Assembly: GCF_023703775.1 (NCBI RefSeq)
Contig: NZ_CP098514.1
Location: 2,825,998-2,889,997 of the forward strand
Direction of reading: 5' to 3'
DNA from: Haloplanus sp. GDY1
GTDB taxonomy: Archaea; Halobacteriota; Halobacteria; Halobacteriales; Haloferacaceae
Length of the DNA stretch: 64,000 nt
Shown piece by piece: positions 43,602-52,153 of this stretch. The notes beneath the pieces were generated by a model that worked only from the letters and a program-made list of their open reading frames with translations, had not been told where the DNA came from and made no database searches. The position numbers and the translations under genes were made by a program. Position 1 is the first letter of the stretch, and each line of letters opens with the position of its first letter.

Positions 43602-44438
43602 TCAGTCCGCTCCGACGACGCGCACCCGTCCCTCCCGACTCCCGCCAGTCCAGACCAACTCGTAGGTGACGTCGGGGTCGCCGTCGCCGACGGACTCGGA
43701 CAGCGACTCCTCGACGAGCGTGAGTTCCTCCCCACCGACCGTCCACGATTCGGAGTCGCCGGGCGCCACCCGACGGGAGACGACCGTGACGGGGCGATGC
43801 GGCAGCCACCCCGTCGCGTTGATCGCACCGACGAATCGACCGGCGTGCTCGCCCTCGTTGCGGACGGTGACCTCGAACGTCGAGCGACCGTCGAGGGGGA
43901 CGGTCTCCGGAACGGTCCACCCCGTCATCGAGAGCGGCGGCGACGCCGCGGCCAGTCGCGCCCGCAGGGTCTCGTCCGGTCGCCACTCCCCGCCCGGCCA
44001 GACGAGGGCGGCGTCGCCCGCGTCGCCGGTCGCGGGCAACTCGAAGGCGACCCAGCCGGCCCCGTTCTCGGCGGCGTACTGGTCGCCTCCCTCGGACTGG
44101 CGCGCCGGGATGCGGTCCCACGTCCTCGGCGCGTACTCGGTCCCGTCGAACCGAAAGGAAAGCGCCGACCGCGAGGGCGCCGTCCCGGAGGCCACGGACA
44201 CGGCCAGCACGAGGTACTGGCGGTCGCCCCCCGAGACCAACTCGTAGTGATCGGTGTCCAGTTCGACGAGTGCCGGCCCGAGCGCGTCGAGTTCGACCGC
44301 CAACTCCGCGTCGGACGCCGTCGGGGTCGGCGTCGCCGTGGTCCCGCCCGTCGGCGCGTCGCTCTCTCGCCTCGAGGAACAGCCGGCGAGTCCGGCGAGT
44401 CCGGACCCACAGAGGGCGAGCACTGCTCGTCGATGCAT
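43602..44438 (-). CDS. lipoprotein of unknown function
   Basis: 278 residues from the ATG at 44438. MHRRAVLALCGSGLAGLAGCSS has a lipobox (LAGC) and adjacent Arg residues, so a lipid-anchored exported protein. A Thr/Pro linker follows. The mature part has two beta regions (VELDTDHYELVSGGDRQYLV; STFEVTVRNEGEHAGRFVGA) similar to CARDB-like adhesion modules. Function unknown. It is flanked by two copies of an ilvD-tail-like sequence, which may record a past duplication or insertion. Confidence 0.75.
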   Translation of the reverse strand: MHRRAVLALCGSGLAGLAGCSSRRESDAPTGGTTATPTPTASDAELAVELDALGPALVELDTDHYELVSGGDRQYLVLAVSVASGTAPSRSALSFRFDGTEYAPRTWDRIPARQSEGGDQYAAENGAGWVAFELPATGDAGDAALVWPGGEWRPDETLRARLAAASPPLSMTGWTVPETVPLDGRSTFEVTVRNEGEHAGRFVGAINATGWLPHRPVTVVSRRVAPGDSESWTVGGEELTLVEESLSESVGDGDPDVTYELVWTGGSREGRVRVVGAD

Positions 44439-44574
44439 GTCGCCTCCTCGCTCCCGGCGCCGTGTATGCTTTGGGTCGCCCGCTGTCACACCCCCGCCGA
44501 TTCGACGCGTCGTCGCCGCCGAGGGTGGGACGACCCCGAGGTCGCTCCCGTGGGTCGCGACCGCTCGTCGCAAA

Positions 44575-44630
44575 AGCTGGAGCAAAAGCTGGAGCAAAAC
44601 GCCCTGCTGGCTCGCTGCGCTCGCCAGCAG
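44575..44630 (-). terminator. hairpin plus repeated T-runs after ilvD
   Basis: In the minus direction, beginning 14 bases after the ilvD stop, an 8-base stem CTGCTGGC/GCCAGCAG is followed by three successive short T-runs (GTTTTGC, GCTTTTGC, GCTTTTGC) within tandem 12-base units. This is a good intrinsic-terminator candidate for ilvD. Confidence 0.65.
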
Positions 44631-44643
44631 TCCTCTCCCCGCC

Positions 44644-46398
44644 TCACTCCCGCTTCGCGCCGGGATCCGTCACCGCGCCGTTGGACGCGGAGTCGAACAT
44701 CGCGCCGTACTTCGCGAGGACGCCCGCGGTGTAGTTCGGTTCGGGGTCGTGATCCGCCAGGCGCTCCTCGATCTCCTCGTCGGTCAGGTCCACGGAGAGT
44801 TCGAGGTCGTCGACGTCGATGGTCACCACGTCGCCGTCCTCGAGGGCGGCGATTGGGCCGCCGACGAACGCCTCGGGGGCGACGTGTCCGATCGAGAACC
44901 CGCGGGTCGCGCCGGAGAACCGCCCGTCGGTGAAGAGCGCGACGTCCTCGGCGTGGCCCTGGCCGGCGACGGCGGAGGTGACGCCGAGCATCTCGCGCAT
45001 GCCGGGGCCGCCGCGCGGCCCCTCGTTCCGAATGCAGATGACGTCGCCGGACTCGACGTGGCCCTCCTGGACGTACTCCATGGCGTTCTCCTCGACGTCG
45101 AAGACCCGAACCGGCCCCTCGTGGTGGAGGTGGTCCTCGCCGGTGATCTTGATGACCGCGCCCCCGGGGGCGAGGTTGCCGGTGAGGATGCGGATGGCGC
45201 CGCGCTCGTGGATCGGGTCGTCGACGGTGTGCAGGAAGTCGGCGTCCAGTTCGGAGACGGCGGGCGGGTCGTAGCGTTCGACCGCCTCGGCGATGGTCTC
45301 ACCCGTCACGGTGAGCGCGTCGCCGTGGAGCAGGTCGGCCTCCAGCAGTTCCCGCAGGACGACCGGCACGCCGCCGACCTCGTGGAGGTCGTTCATCACC
45401 CGCTCGCCGCCGGGCTGGAGGTTGGCGATCTTGGGCGTCCGGGCGCTGATGCGGTTGAAGTCCTCGATGTCGAGGTCGACGCCGGCCTCGGCCGCCATCG
45501 CCAGCAGGTGGAGGACGGCGTTGGTCGACCCGCCGACGGCGACCTGGAGCGCGATGGCGTTCTCGAAGGACTCCTGCGAGAGGAAATCGGAGGGCTTGCG
45601 GCGCTCCTCGATCACGTCGACGACGAGTTCGCCCGTCTCGCGGGCCACCTCGTAGCGGGCCTCGTCCTCGGCGGGCGGGGAGGCGGAGCCGAGCGGCGAG
45701 AACCCGATGGCCTCGCTGATCGACGCCATCGTGTTGGCGGTGAACATCCCGCCGCACGATCCGGCGCCGGGGCAAGCGCTCCGTTCGAGGTCGTCGAGTT
45801 CCTCGTCGGTCATGTCGCCCTCGGCGACGGCGCCGACGCCCTCGAAGACGTTCTGGATGGTGACCTCGCGGCCGTCGTGTTCGCCGGGCATGATCGACCC
45901 GCCGTAGAGGAACACGGAGGGCAGATCGGTCCGGATGGCGGCCATCATCATCCCGGGCATGTTCTTGTCACACCCGCCGATGGTGACGAGGGCGTCCATG
46001 CGCTCCCCGAAGGAGACGAGTTCGACCGAGTCCGCGATCACCTCGCGGGAGATCAGCGAGGACTTCATCCCCTCGGTCCCCATCGAGATGGCGTCGGAGA
46101 TGGTGATGGTGCCGAACTCGATGGGCATGCCACCCGCCTCGTCGATGCCGTCGATGGTCGCCTCGGCCACCTCGTCGAGGTGGACGTTACACGGCGTCAC
46201 GTCCGCCGCGGGGTTGGGGACGCCCACCATCGGCGATTCGAGGTCCTCGTCGTCGAAGCCCATCGCGCGAAACATCGACCGGTGAGGGGCGCGGTCCCGC
46301 CCCTCGGTCACCTCGCTGCTGCGGAGGTCGGGATCCTTGCTTCCGGCGTAGGGTTCCTCCGACTCGGACTCCGCTCGCTCCGGTTCCTGTTGACTCAT
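44644..46398 (-). CDS. ilvD: dihydroxy-acid dehydratase
   Basis: 584 residues, full length. Fe-S cluster and substrate motifs are present: [32 protein letters not shown] and [19 protein letters not shown] carry the three cluster cysteines. Later motifs [18 protein letters not shown] and [13 protein letters not shown] complete the domain. It dehydrates dihydroxy acids to the 2-keto acid precursors of valine, isoleucine and leucine. There is a charged N-terminal extension of about 40 residues. It is a single-gene unit followed by a hairpin/T-run terminator. Confidence 0.96.
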   Translation of the reverse strand: MSQQEPERAESESEEPYAGSKDPDLRSSEVTEGRDRAPHRSMFRAMGFDDEDLESPMVGVPNPAADVTPCNVHLDEVAEATIDGIDEAGGMPIEFGTITISDAISMGTEGMKSSLISREVIADSVELVSFGERMDALVTIGGCDKNMPGMMMAAIRTDLPSVFLYGGSIMPGEHDGREVTIQNVFEGVGAVAEGDMTDEELDDLERSACPGAGSCGGMFTANTMASISEAIGFSPLGSASPPAEDEARYEVARETGELVVDVIEERRKPSDFLSQESFENAIALQVAVGGSTNAVLHLLAMAAEAGVDLDIEDFNRISARTPKIANLQPGGERVMNDLHEVGGVPVVLRELLEADLLHGDALTVTGETIAEAVERYDPPAVSELDADFLHTVDDPIHERGAIRILTGNLAPGGAVIKITGEDHLHHEGPVRVFDVEENAMEYVQEGHVESGDVICIRNEGPRGGPGMREMLGVTSAVAGQGHAEDVALFTDGRFSGATRGFSIGHVAPEAFVGGPIAALEDGDVVTIDVDDLELSVDLTDEEIEERLADHDPEPNYTAGVLAKYGAMFDSASNGAVTDPGAKRE

Positions 46399-46447
46399 GT
46401 CTCGTCTCTACTCTCTCGGGGTGTTAAAACCCTGCCGACGGGTCCGG

Positions 46448-47113
46448 TCACGCCTCGTCCCGACTCGCCAGCCCCGACAGGTGGCCCGCCTCGGGGACGA
46501 CGACCTCCTCGGCGCCGAGCGTCGCGGCGTTCTCGCTGCCCGGCAGACAGAACACCGGCGTCCCGTCGACGACGCCGGCGACGGCCCGCGTCCCCACGAC
46601 CTTCGTCCCGATCTCGTCGTAGGAGAGCCGCCGGAACAGTTCGCCGAACCCGGGGAGGCGCTTCTCGAACAGCGGTTCGGCCGCCTCGACGGTCACGTCG
46701 TCGGGCGTCACGCCCGTCCCGCCCGTGCTGACGACGACGTCGACGTCGCCCCGGCCCGCGAGGTTCTTCAGCGAGGCCTGCACGCGGTCGTAGTCGTCCC
46801 CGACGAGTTCCCGGGTGACGACGCCGTGGCCCGCGTCCTCGAACGCGGCGGCGATGGCGTCGCCCGCCGGGTCGTCGTCGAGGGTCCGCGAGGTGGAGAC
46901 CGTCAGGACCGCGGCGCCGAGGGTCTCGACGTCGTGGTGGTGATGCTCGTGGTCGTGACCCTCGTCGTCGTGATCGTGGTCGTGATCCCCGTCGTCGTGA
47001 TGCTCGTGGTCGTGATCCCCGTCGTCGTGATGCTCGTGGTCGTGATTCCCGTCGTCGTGATGCTCGTGGTCGTGATCCCCGTCGTCGTGATCGTGGTCGT
47101 GATCGTCGGCCAT
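46448..47113 (-). CDS. moaB: MoaB/MogA-type molybdenum cofactor protein with His-Asp repeat N-terminus
   Basis: 221 residues from the ATG at 47113. Residues 1 to about 60 are almost entirely His, Asp, Glu and Gly, built from tandem 10-residue units such as [10 protein letters not shown]. The rest is a complete MoaB/MogA domain: [55 protein letters not shown] and [10 protein letters not shown]. It should adenylylate molybdopterin before metal insertion. The His-rich tail probably binds divalent metal (Zn, Ni, Cu) and looks recently expanded. Divergent from a small zinc-finger gene. Confidence 0.9.
   Translation of the reverse strand: MADDHDHDHDDGDHDHEHHDDGNHDHEHHDDGDHDHEHHDDGDHDHDHDDEGHDHEHHHHDVETLGAAVLTVSTSRTLDDDPAGDAIAAAFEDAGHGVVTRELVGDDYDRVQASLKNLAGRGDVDVVVSTGGTGVTPDDVTVEAAEPLFEKRLPGFGELFRRLSYDEIGTKVVGTRAVAGVVDGTPVFCLPGSENAATLGAEEVVVPEAGHLSGLASRDEA
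46981..47100. repeat. 30-base tandem repeat encoding the His-Asp units of MoaB
   Basis: At least three near-perfect 30-base copies (starts at 46981, 47011 and 47041; one C-to-T change) and a partial fourth, flanked by more degenerate GTGGTCGTGAT-type units to about 46933 and 47105. In-frame with the moaB gene on the minus strand. Confidence 0.9.
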
Positions 47114-47206
47114 ACGCGGGCGTTCGGGAGCCGTCCACAAAAGCCGTCCCCGATCCGTCCGGTCGGGCGAGTAACACCTTTGGAACCGCGCGCCGTAGTC
47201 GCGCGT

Positions 47207-47365
47207 ATGGTCGACGACCCCACCACCGCGACCCGCGTCACGTGTTACGAGTGTGGCTTCGCGGCGCCGGCCGGGAGCGACGAGTGGGAGACCGCGACCC
47301 ACCCGTCGCTGGGGGTACTCACTCGCTGTCCCGAGTGTGGCAGCACGAACACGACCGGCGGCTGA
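47207..47365 (+). CDS. small zinc-finger protein (two CPxCG-type knuckles)
   Basis: 52 residues from the ATG at 47207. VTCYECGFAAPAGSDEW and LTRCPECGSTNTTGG provide two CxxCG knuckles 34 residues apart, the layout of the small single-domain zinc-ribbon proteins that are abundant in haloarchaea. Coding quality and both motifs make it real despite its size. It ends 45 bases before the dehydrogenase gene. Likely a regulatory or protein-interaction adaptor; target unknown. Confidence 0.78.
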   Translation: MVDDPTTATRVTCYECGFAAPAGSDEWETATHPSLGVLTRCPECGSTNTTGG

Positions 47366-47410
47366 CCCCCGAACCACAGCGTTTTGTCGGTCGCCGTGAT
47401 TCCATCCGAT

Positions 47411-48451
47411 ATGCAAGCGGTCCACTTCACGGAACACGGCGATCCCGACGTGATCGAGTACGGCGAGGTCCCCGACCCCGAGGTCGGCCGGGACGAGGTG
47501 CGCGTGGACGTGAAGGCCGGCGCGCTCAACCACCTCGACGTGTGGACCCGGCGGGGACTGCCGGGGATCGACCTCGAGTTCCCGCACGTCCCCGGAAGCG
47601 ACGCCGCGGGCGTCGTCCGGGAGGTCGGCCCGGACGTGACCAGGTTCGACCCCGGCGACCGCGTGACCGTCACCGCGGGCGTCGCCTGCGGCGACTGCGA
47701 GTTCTGCCGCCGCGGCGACCCCTCGATGTGCGTCTCCTTTCACATCCTCGGCGAACACGTCCCCGGCGTCCACGCCGAGGAGATCGCCGTCCCCGAGGAC
47801 AACCTCGTGCCCGTCCCCGAGGGCGTCGACTGGACGGTCGCGGGGTCGGCCTCGCTCGTCTTCGGCACCGCGTGGCGGATGCTGGTCGACCGCGCCGACC
47901 TCGGCCCCGGCGAGTCCGTCCTCGTCCTCGGCGCCTCGGGCGGCGTCGGCCACGCCGCCGTGGGGATCGCCGACTACCTCGGCGCCGAGGTGATCGCCAC
48001 CGCCAGCAGCGACGCGAAACTCGCGGCCGCGGCCGACCTCGGCGCGGATCACACCGTCGACTACACCGCCACGGACTTCCCCAGCGAGGTGCGGGCACTG
48101 ACCGACGGGCGCGGGGTCGACGTCGTCGTCGACCACGTCGGCGCCGAGACGTGGCGCGACTCGCTGAAGAGCCTCGCGAAGGGCGGCCGACTGGTCACCT
48201 GCGGCGCCACGACCGGCCCCAACCCCGAGACGGACATCAACCGCATCTTCTGGAACCAACTGGAGGTGATCGGGTCGACGATGGCGACGCCCGGGCAGGT
48301 CGACGACGCCCTCGAACTCGTCTGGGAGGGGGCCTTCGAACCCCGGATCCGCGAGGTGGTGCCCATGAGCGAGGCCGCCCGCGCCCACGAACTCCTGGAG
48401 AACCGCGAGGGGTTCGGCAAGGTCGTGGTCGTCCCGGACAGTGAGTACTGA
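47411..48451 (+). CDS. MDR-superfamily zinc-binding dehydrogenase/quinone oxidoreductase
   Basis: 346 residues from the ATG at 47411 (MQAVHFTEHGDPDVIEY). GALNHLDVWTRRGLPG, VPGSDAAGVVREVGPDV, the structural zinc lobe ACGDCEFCRRGDPSMC, and the nucleotide-binding VLVLGASGGVGHAAV mark a medium-chain dehydrogenase. The usual catalytic-zinc Cys near residue 38 is Asn-His here, as in related quinone-oxidoreductase-like forms. The substrate is unknown. The small membrane protein gene overlaps its end. Confidence 0.9.
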   Translation: MQAVHFTEHGDPDVIEYGEVPDPEVGRDEVRVDVKAGALNHLDVWTRRGLPGIDLEFPHVPGSDAAGVVREVGPDVTRFDPGDRVTVTAGVACGDCEFCRRGDPSMCVSFHILGEHVPGVHAEEIAVPEDNLVPVPEGVDWTVAGSASLVFGTAWRMLVDRADLGPGESVLVLGASGGVGHAAVGIADYLGAEVIATASSDAKLAAAADLGADHTVDYTATDFPSEVRALTDGRGVDVVVDHVGAETWRDSLKSLAKGGRLVTCGATTGPNPETDINRIFWNQLEVIGSTMATPGQVDDALELVWEGAFEPRIREVVPMSEAARAHELLENREGFGKVVVVPDSEY

Positions 48452-48740
48452 CGGTGACGGCGACGGCGACGCCGTCGTCGATCCGGACGGCGACGGACGC
48501 GTGCGACGACGCGGGAGCGGCCGCCCCGACGACGAACCCGCCGACCTCGGCTGGGCTGGGTGGGTGCTGATCGCGGCCGTCGTCGTCGCCGTCCTCGTGA
48601 TCCCCGCGGCGGTCTACCTCTGGCCGGCCGGCGGGAGCGTCCTCGGCGCCCACTACCGGACGGCCATGCTCGTTCTCCCCATGATCCCGGCGGTCGTCCT
48701 CGGGTTCGTCGCCGTCTGGTCGATGAAGGACCGACGCTGA
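48441..48740 (+). CDS. small membrane protein after the dehydrogenase
   Basis: 99 residues from a GTG at 48441, overlapping the dehydrogenase stop by 11 bases. An acidic, Gly-rich N-terminus (about 1-35) is followed by two TM helices (about 38-62 and 73-92) ending in SMKDRR. No family assigned with confidence. The overlap suggests co-translation with the dehydrogenase. Confidence 0.72.
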   Translation: MSTDGDGDGDAVVDPDGDGRVRRRGSGRPDDEPADLGWAGWVLIAAVVVAVLVIPAAVYLWPAGGSVLGAHYRTAMLVLPMIPAVVLGFVAVWSMKDRR

Positions 48741-48754
48741 GCGGGCGGTTCGTG

Positions 48755-48778
48755 ATAAGTCCTGCCGACAAGACTTAT
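48755..48778. promoter_or_regulatory. inverted repeat ATAAGTC-N10-GACTTAT
   Basis: A perfect 7-base inverted repeat with a 10-base spacer, one arm overlapping the ACTTATG element about 35 bases before the ATG at 48811. It could be an operator for the downstream gene, or a weak terminator hairpin for the upstream one. Confidence 0.4.
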
Positions 48779-48810
48779 GCCGTGTCGTGTGGTACCGTGT
48801 ACCGAACCGC

Positions 48811-49167
48811 ATGTTCGAAGAGTTCTCCGCCGGCTACTACCTCGGACGGCTGTACGTCCAGCCCCACGACGGCGAGCACGCCGTCATCCACCGGACGGAC
48901 CACGAACGGATGAACGAACGCCTCTACGCCACGGGCGAGGGCGTCGAACGCCTCGACGCACCGCTCGTGATGAAACTGGACGGCCGCCACTTCCCGGTGG
49001 TCGGCGAGGAGGGCGTCCCCTCCGGCACGCTCGGCCTCCCCCCGAGCGTCACCAACACCGACCTCCCGGACCGGTGCGAGGTGTTCCTGGCCAAACCCGA
49101 CCGCGCCGCCGAACTCCTGCGCTATTCGGGGTACGACCCCGGCGGCGTGGCGGACGAGGCCGTCTGA
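48811..49167 (+). CDS. haloarchaeal conserved hypothetical protein (DUF5802-like)
   Basis: 118 residues from the ATG at 48811 (MFEEFSAGYYLGRLYV). An in-frame ATG 24 bases upstream is less likely. It contains YVQPHDGEHAVIHRTDHERMNERLY and ends FLAKPDRAAELLRYSGYDPGG. The pattern recalls a small soluble protein widespread in haloarchaea. No catalytic motif or signal. It precedes the Vms1-like gene by about 40 bases, on the same strand. Confidence 0.8.
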   Translation: MFEEFSAGYYLGRLYVQPHDGEHAVIHRTDHERMNERLYATGEGVERLDAPLVMKLDGRHFPVVGEEGVPSGTLGLPPSVTNTDLPDRCEVFLAKPDRAAELLRYSGYDPGGVADEAV

Positions 49168-49206
49168 GCCGCAGAGTAGAAGGCCCCCGCGCTCGCTCGT
49201 GTGTCC

Positions 49207-50097
49207 ATGCTCGACTCGTTGCTCGGGCGGGCCGAACTGAAGGCGCGCATCGAGGAACTCGAAGAGGAAAAGCGGCACCTCGAACGTCGACTCGACGCCG
49301 AGAGCGACCGCCGCGCCGACGCCGTGACCGCCCGACAGGAGGCCGAGGAGCGCGTGAATCGCCTCGAGGACCGGGTCGCGGACCTGGAGGGACGGCTCGA
49401 CGACGGCGACGCCGACGCGGGCGCCACCCTCGCCCCGCGCGGGACGACCGACCTCCGCGGCGACAGACTGGACGAGGTACTCGCCCGCCTCCGGAGCGTC
49501 GAGACCGGGTCGGAGGGCGCGCTGACCGCGATGGTCGGCGAGTCGGTCCCCGACGCCGTCGCCGACGCCCTCGGCGACCGGGCCCCCCTCGTCGACCGCG
49601 CCGCCCCCTGTCTCGTCTGTACCGACGACGCGGGCCTCGTGAGCGTCGCCCTCGCCCCGCCGCTCGCGCCCGCACCCTTCGTCGAGTGGGGCGACGGCTT
49701 CCGCCTCGATTCCGACTGGTTCCACCCCCCGGACGGCCTCACCGTCGCGCTGGTGCGTTCGGACCTGTTCGCGGTCGGGCGCTACGACGGCGGCGCCCTC
49801 GTGGACGTGGAGACGGTCGAGACGGACGTGCAGGGCAGCCACTCCAAGGGGGGCTTCTCGCAGGCGCGGTTCGAGCGCCGCCGCGACGAACAGGTCGCCG
49901 CCCACCTCGAGGACTGCCGGGACGCCCTCGACGCCCGGGACCCGGACTCGCTCGTCCTCCTCGGCGAGCGGACCGTCCTCGACGACCTGGATCGCGAGGC
50001 CAGCGCCGTCGCGGCCGTGGACGCGACCGGCGAGCCCGAGGCGGCCCTCCACGACGCCGTCGACGACTTCTTCACGACTCGGCTGACGCTGCTGTAG
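49207..50097 (+). CDS. Vms1/ANKZF1-like peptidyl-tRNA hydrolase
   Basis: 296 residues. The N-terminal ~70 residues form a coiled coil (ELKARIEELEEEKRHLERRL). The C-terminal part carries SHSKGGFSQARFERRRDEQ, the Gly/Gln-containing signature of the eRF1-like Vms1/ANKZF1 family, followed by a domain ending DALDARDPDSLVLLGE. These proteins free nascent chains from stalled large ribosomal subunits. The ATG at 49207 is chosen; a GTG 6 bases upstream is possible. The 3' end overlaps the convergent glycosyltransferase gene by 26 bases. Confidence 0.87.
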   Translation: MLDSLLGRAELKARIEELEEEKRHLERRLDAESDRRADAVTARQEAEERVNRLEDRVADLEGRLDDGDADAGATLAPRGTTDLRGDRLDEVLARLRSVETGSEGALTAMVGESVPDAVADALGDRAPLVDRAAPCLVCTDDAGLVSVALAPPLAPAPFVEWGDGFRLDSDWFHPPDGLTVALVRSDLFAVGRYDGGALVDVETVETDVQGSHSKGGFSQARFERRRDEQVAAHLEDCRDALDARDPDSLVLLGERTVLDDLDREASAVAAVDATGEPEAALHDAVDDFFTTRLTLL

Positions 50098-52153
50098 CCC
50101 TCCCGCTCGCTTCCGTCTCGAGGCTCACGCCGAGGACGTAGTCGCCGTCCGGGCCGACGTACGTCCCCTCCCGCCCGCAGTCGGTGGCGTCCACACAGAT
50201 CCGCGCCTCGGGCGGCCAGATCACCCGGACGCCGTCGCCGGTTCGCTCGACGCTCGCGGTCTGTCGGTAGGTGACGGTCCGTCCCTGCGGCTCCACGAAC
50301 GTGACCAAGAGGGTCACCTCGGTGATCCCCGCGGGGAGCCGCGCGGCCCCGGCGTCGCCGTGGCTCGTCACCGCCACGCCGTCGGCGCCGACCGTCCAGT
50401 CGACGGTGACGGGTCCGTCGACTCGGCCCACCTCGTACCGGACGGTCTCCGCCTCGGTGACGACGCTCGCCCGCGCCCGGGTGGCCTGCGCGGGCACGCC
50501 GAGGGTCGTCGTCGCCGTCACGCGCGCGCCGCGCTCGACCGACAGCGGGGTGAGCACGGGGTCGACCGACGTCTCCGCGCCGGTCCACTCCCCACGATAC
50601 GTGAACCGATAGGGGCGCCGGTCGCCCGTCGCGTCGAGGGCGTGGAACCGCTCCACGTCGCCCTCGTTGATGACGTACACCGCGTCGCCGCCGAACCCGG
50701 GGTCGTTGCGGAGGTACTGGAACGGGTGGTTGAGCCAGTCGCCGTACGGATCGGGCAGGAAGACGACGGCGTTCTCCAGCGACCGCTGCTCGAACGGTTC
50801 GTACGTCGCGGCGAGGTTCTCGGTTCGGAGGCGGTTCTCGTCGTACGGCTCGGCGACGGCGCCGGCGCCAGCCACGCCGACCACGCCGACGCCAGCGAGG
50901 AGGGCGACGGCGAGGACGGCCCGCCGCTGTTGCCCGTCGAGTCGGCCGGTCGCCGCCCGGAGGCGCCGCCAGCAGACGAGCGCTCCCGCGGCGCCGAACG
51001 CCGAGAGCGGGAGGAGGAGGTCGAAGTGGTAGTACGGGCCGAGCAGGCCGATCAGGCCGCTGTTCAGCCCGTTGAGCGTCCCCCAGAAGTAGGCGTTGCC
51101 GAGGACGACGCTGGGCACGAGGCCGGCGACGACGACGCGGAGGGCGGGCGCCGACAGGGTGGGATCCGCGATCACCTCGCGGTCGGTCGGGAGGTCGGCG
51201 AGGCCGACGAGGGCGAGGATGGTGCCAACCGGCCCGGCGACGGTCCACTCCGCGGTCAGCGTCCCCAGGAGCCTGGCGGTCGTCTCGGCGGCGAGCGCCG
51301 GCGTGTACGTCCGTTCGTACCCCAGCAGTTCGTGGTGACCGAAGCCGATGCCGTCGTCCGGCCCGAACGCCTTGTAGGGAAAGAGAAGCGGGTCGCCGGT
51401 CACCACGGCGTTGTACGCGAGGGCGAGGCCGACGCCGGTCAGTCCGAGGCCGGCGACGGCGAGCAGGCGGGTGAGCGTCGGCCGGAACCGGTCCGACCCC
51501 CGCGTCCACCACAGCGACCCGAGCGCGTGGGCGACGAACGGCGCCGCGAAGAGGACGGCGGTGTAGGGGCGGGCGAAGAAGGCGAGGCCGATGGCCGCGC
51601 CGGCGACGGCGCCCCACCGCGGCGAGTCGCGGCGCATCGTCCGGACGTACGCGAGCGCGAAGGCGAGGTTGCACAGCGTCGTCGGGGCGTAGGGGAGGAA
51701 GACGGCGGAGATGAAGAGATACAGGGGGGTGCCGATCAGGGCGAGGACGGCGAGCAGTCCGGTTCGGCGGTCGAAGGCGGCGACCGCGAGTGCGTACACG
51801 AGCCCGGCGTTGCCGGCGGCGACGAGGCCGAGCGCGAGGTTCGCGTCGCCGAGTACCTTCCCGACCGCGAACACGCCCGCGGCGACGGGTGCGTACTTCG
51901 GGTAGTAGCGGAGGTCGGCGCCGGCGGTGTCGGCCACGAAGAACCAGGGCCGCACCAGCGCGTCGAGTTCGCCCGGATAGAGGAAGAGCTGTCCCTCCAG
52001 CAGCATCGCGGCCTGCGTGAGGTAGACGGCCTCGTCGTCGTTGACGGAGTGGTACGGAAAGAGATCGATCGCCAGCCAGTAGACGACGAGGCCACAGAGG
52101 GCGACGAGGACGGTTGCCAGGAGTCGGTCGCGTCGGGGCCGCGTGACCGACAC
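50072..52153 (-). CDS. GT-C membrane glycosyltransferase, GT39-like (paralogue 1)
   Basis: About 693 residues from a GTG at 52153 that overlaps the ABC ATPase stop (TAGTG). About 12 TM helices fill the first 430 residues. The first external loop holds FPYHSVNDDEAVYLTQ with an Asp-Glu pair typical of polyprenyl-phosphate-sugar-dependent GT-C enzymes. A conserved external segment PDPYGDWLNHPFQYLRNDPG follows, then a beta-rich C-terminal domain. It is a clear paralogue of the 55996-58011 gene. It should add sugars to lipid- or protein-linked glycans at the outer face. Last gene of the iron locus. Confidence 0.85.
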   Translation of the reverse strand: MSVTRPRRDRLLATVLVALCGLVVYWLAIDLFPYHSVNDDEAVYLTQAAMLLEGQLFLYPGELDALVRPWFFVADTAGADLRYYPKYAPVAAGVFAVGKVLGDANLALGLVAAGNAGLVYALAVAAFDRRTGLLAVLALIGTPLYLFISAVFLPYAPTTLCNLAFALAYVRTMRRDSPRWGAVAGAAIGLAFFARPYTAVLFAAPFVAHALGSLWWTRGSDRFRPTLTRLLAVAGLGLTGVGLALAYNAVVTGDPLLFPYKAFGPDDGIGFGHHELLGYERTYTPALAAETTARLLGTLTAEWTVAGPVGTILALVGLADLPTDREVIADPTLSAPALRVVVAGLVPSVVLGNAYFWGTLNGLNSGLIGLLGPYYHFDLLLPLSAFGAAGALVCWRRLRAATGRLDGQQRRAVLAVALLAGVGVVGVAGAGAVAEPYDENRLRTENLAATYEPFEQRSLENAVVFLPDPYGDWLNHPFQYLRNDPGFGGDAVYVINEGDVERFHALDATGDRRPYRFTYRGEWTGAETSVDPVLTPLSVERGARVTATTTLGVPAQATRARASVVTEAETVRYEVGRVDGPVTVDWTVGADGVAVTSHGDAGAARLPAGITEVTLLVTFVEPQGRTVTYRQTASVERTGDGVRVIWPPEARICVDATDCGREGTYVGPDGDYVLGVSLETEASGRATAASAES

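Noticed and set aside
46930-47110. CRISPR or regulatory repeat array
   Set aside because: The 30-base units are contiguous, code for His-Asp peptide in-frame with moaB, and have no spacers.
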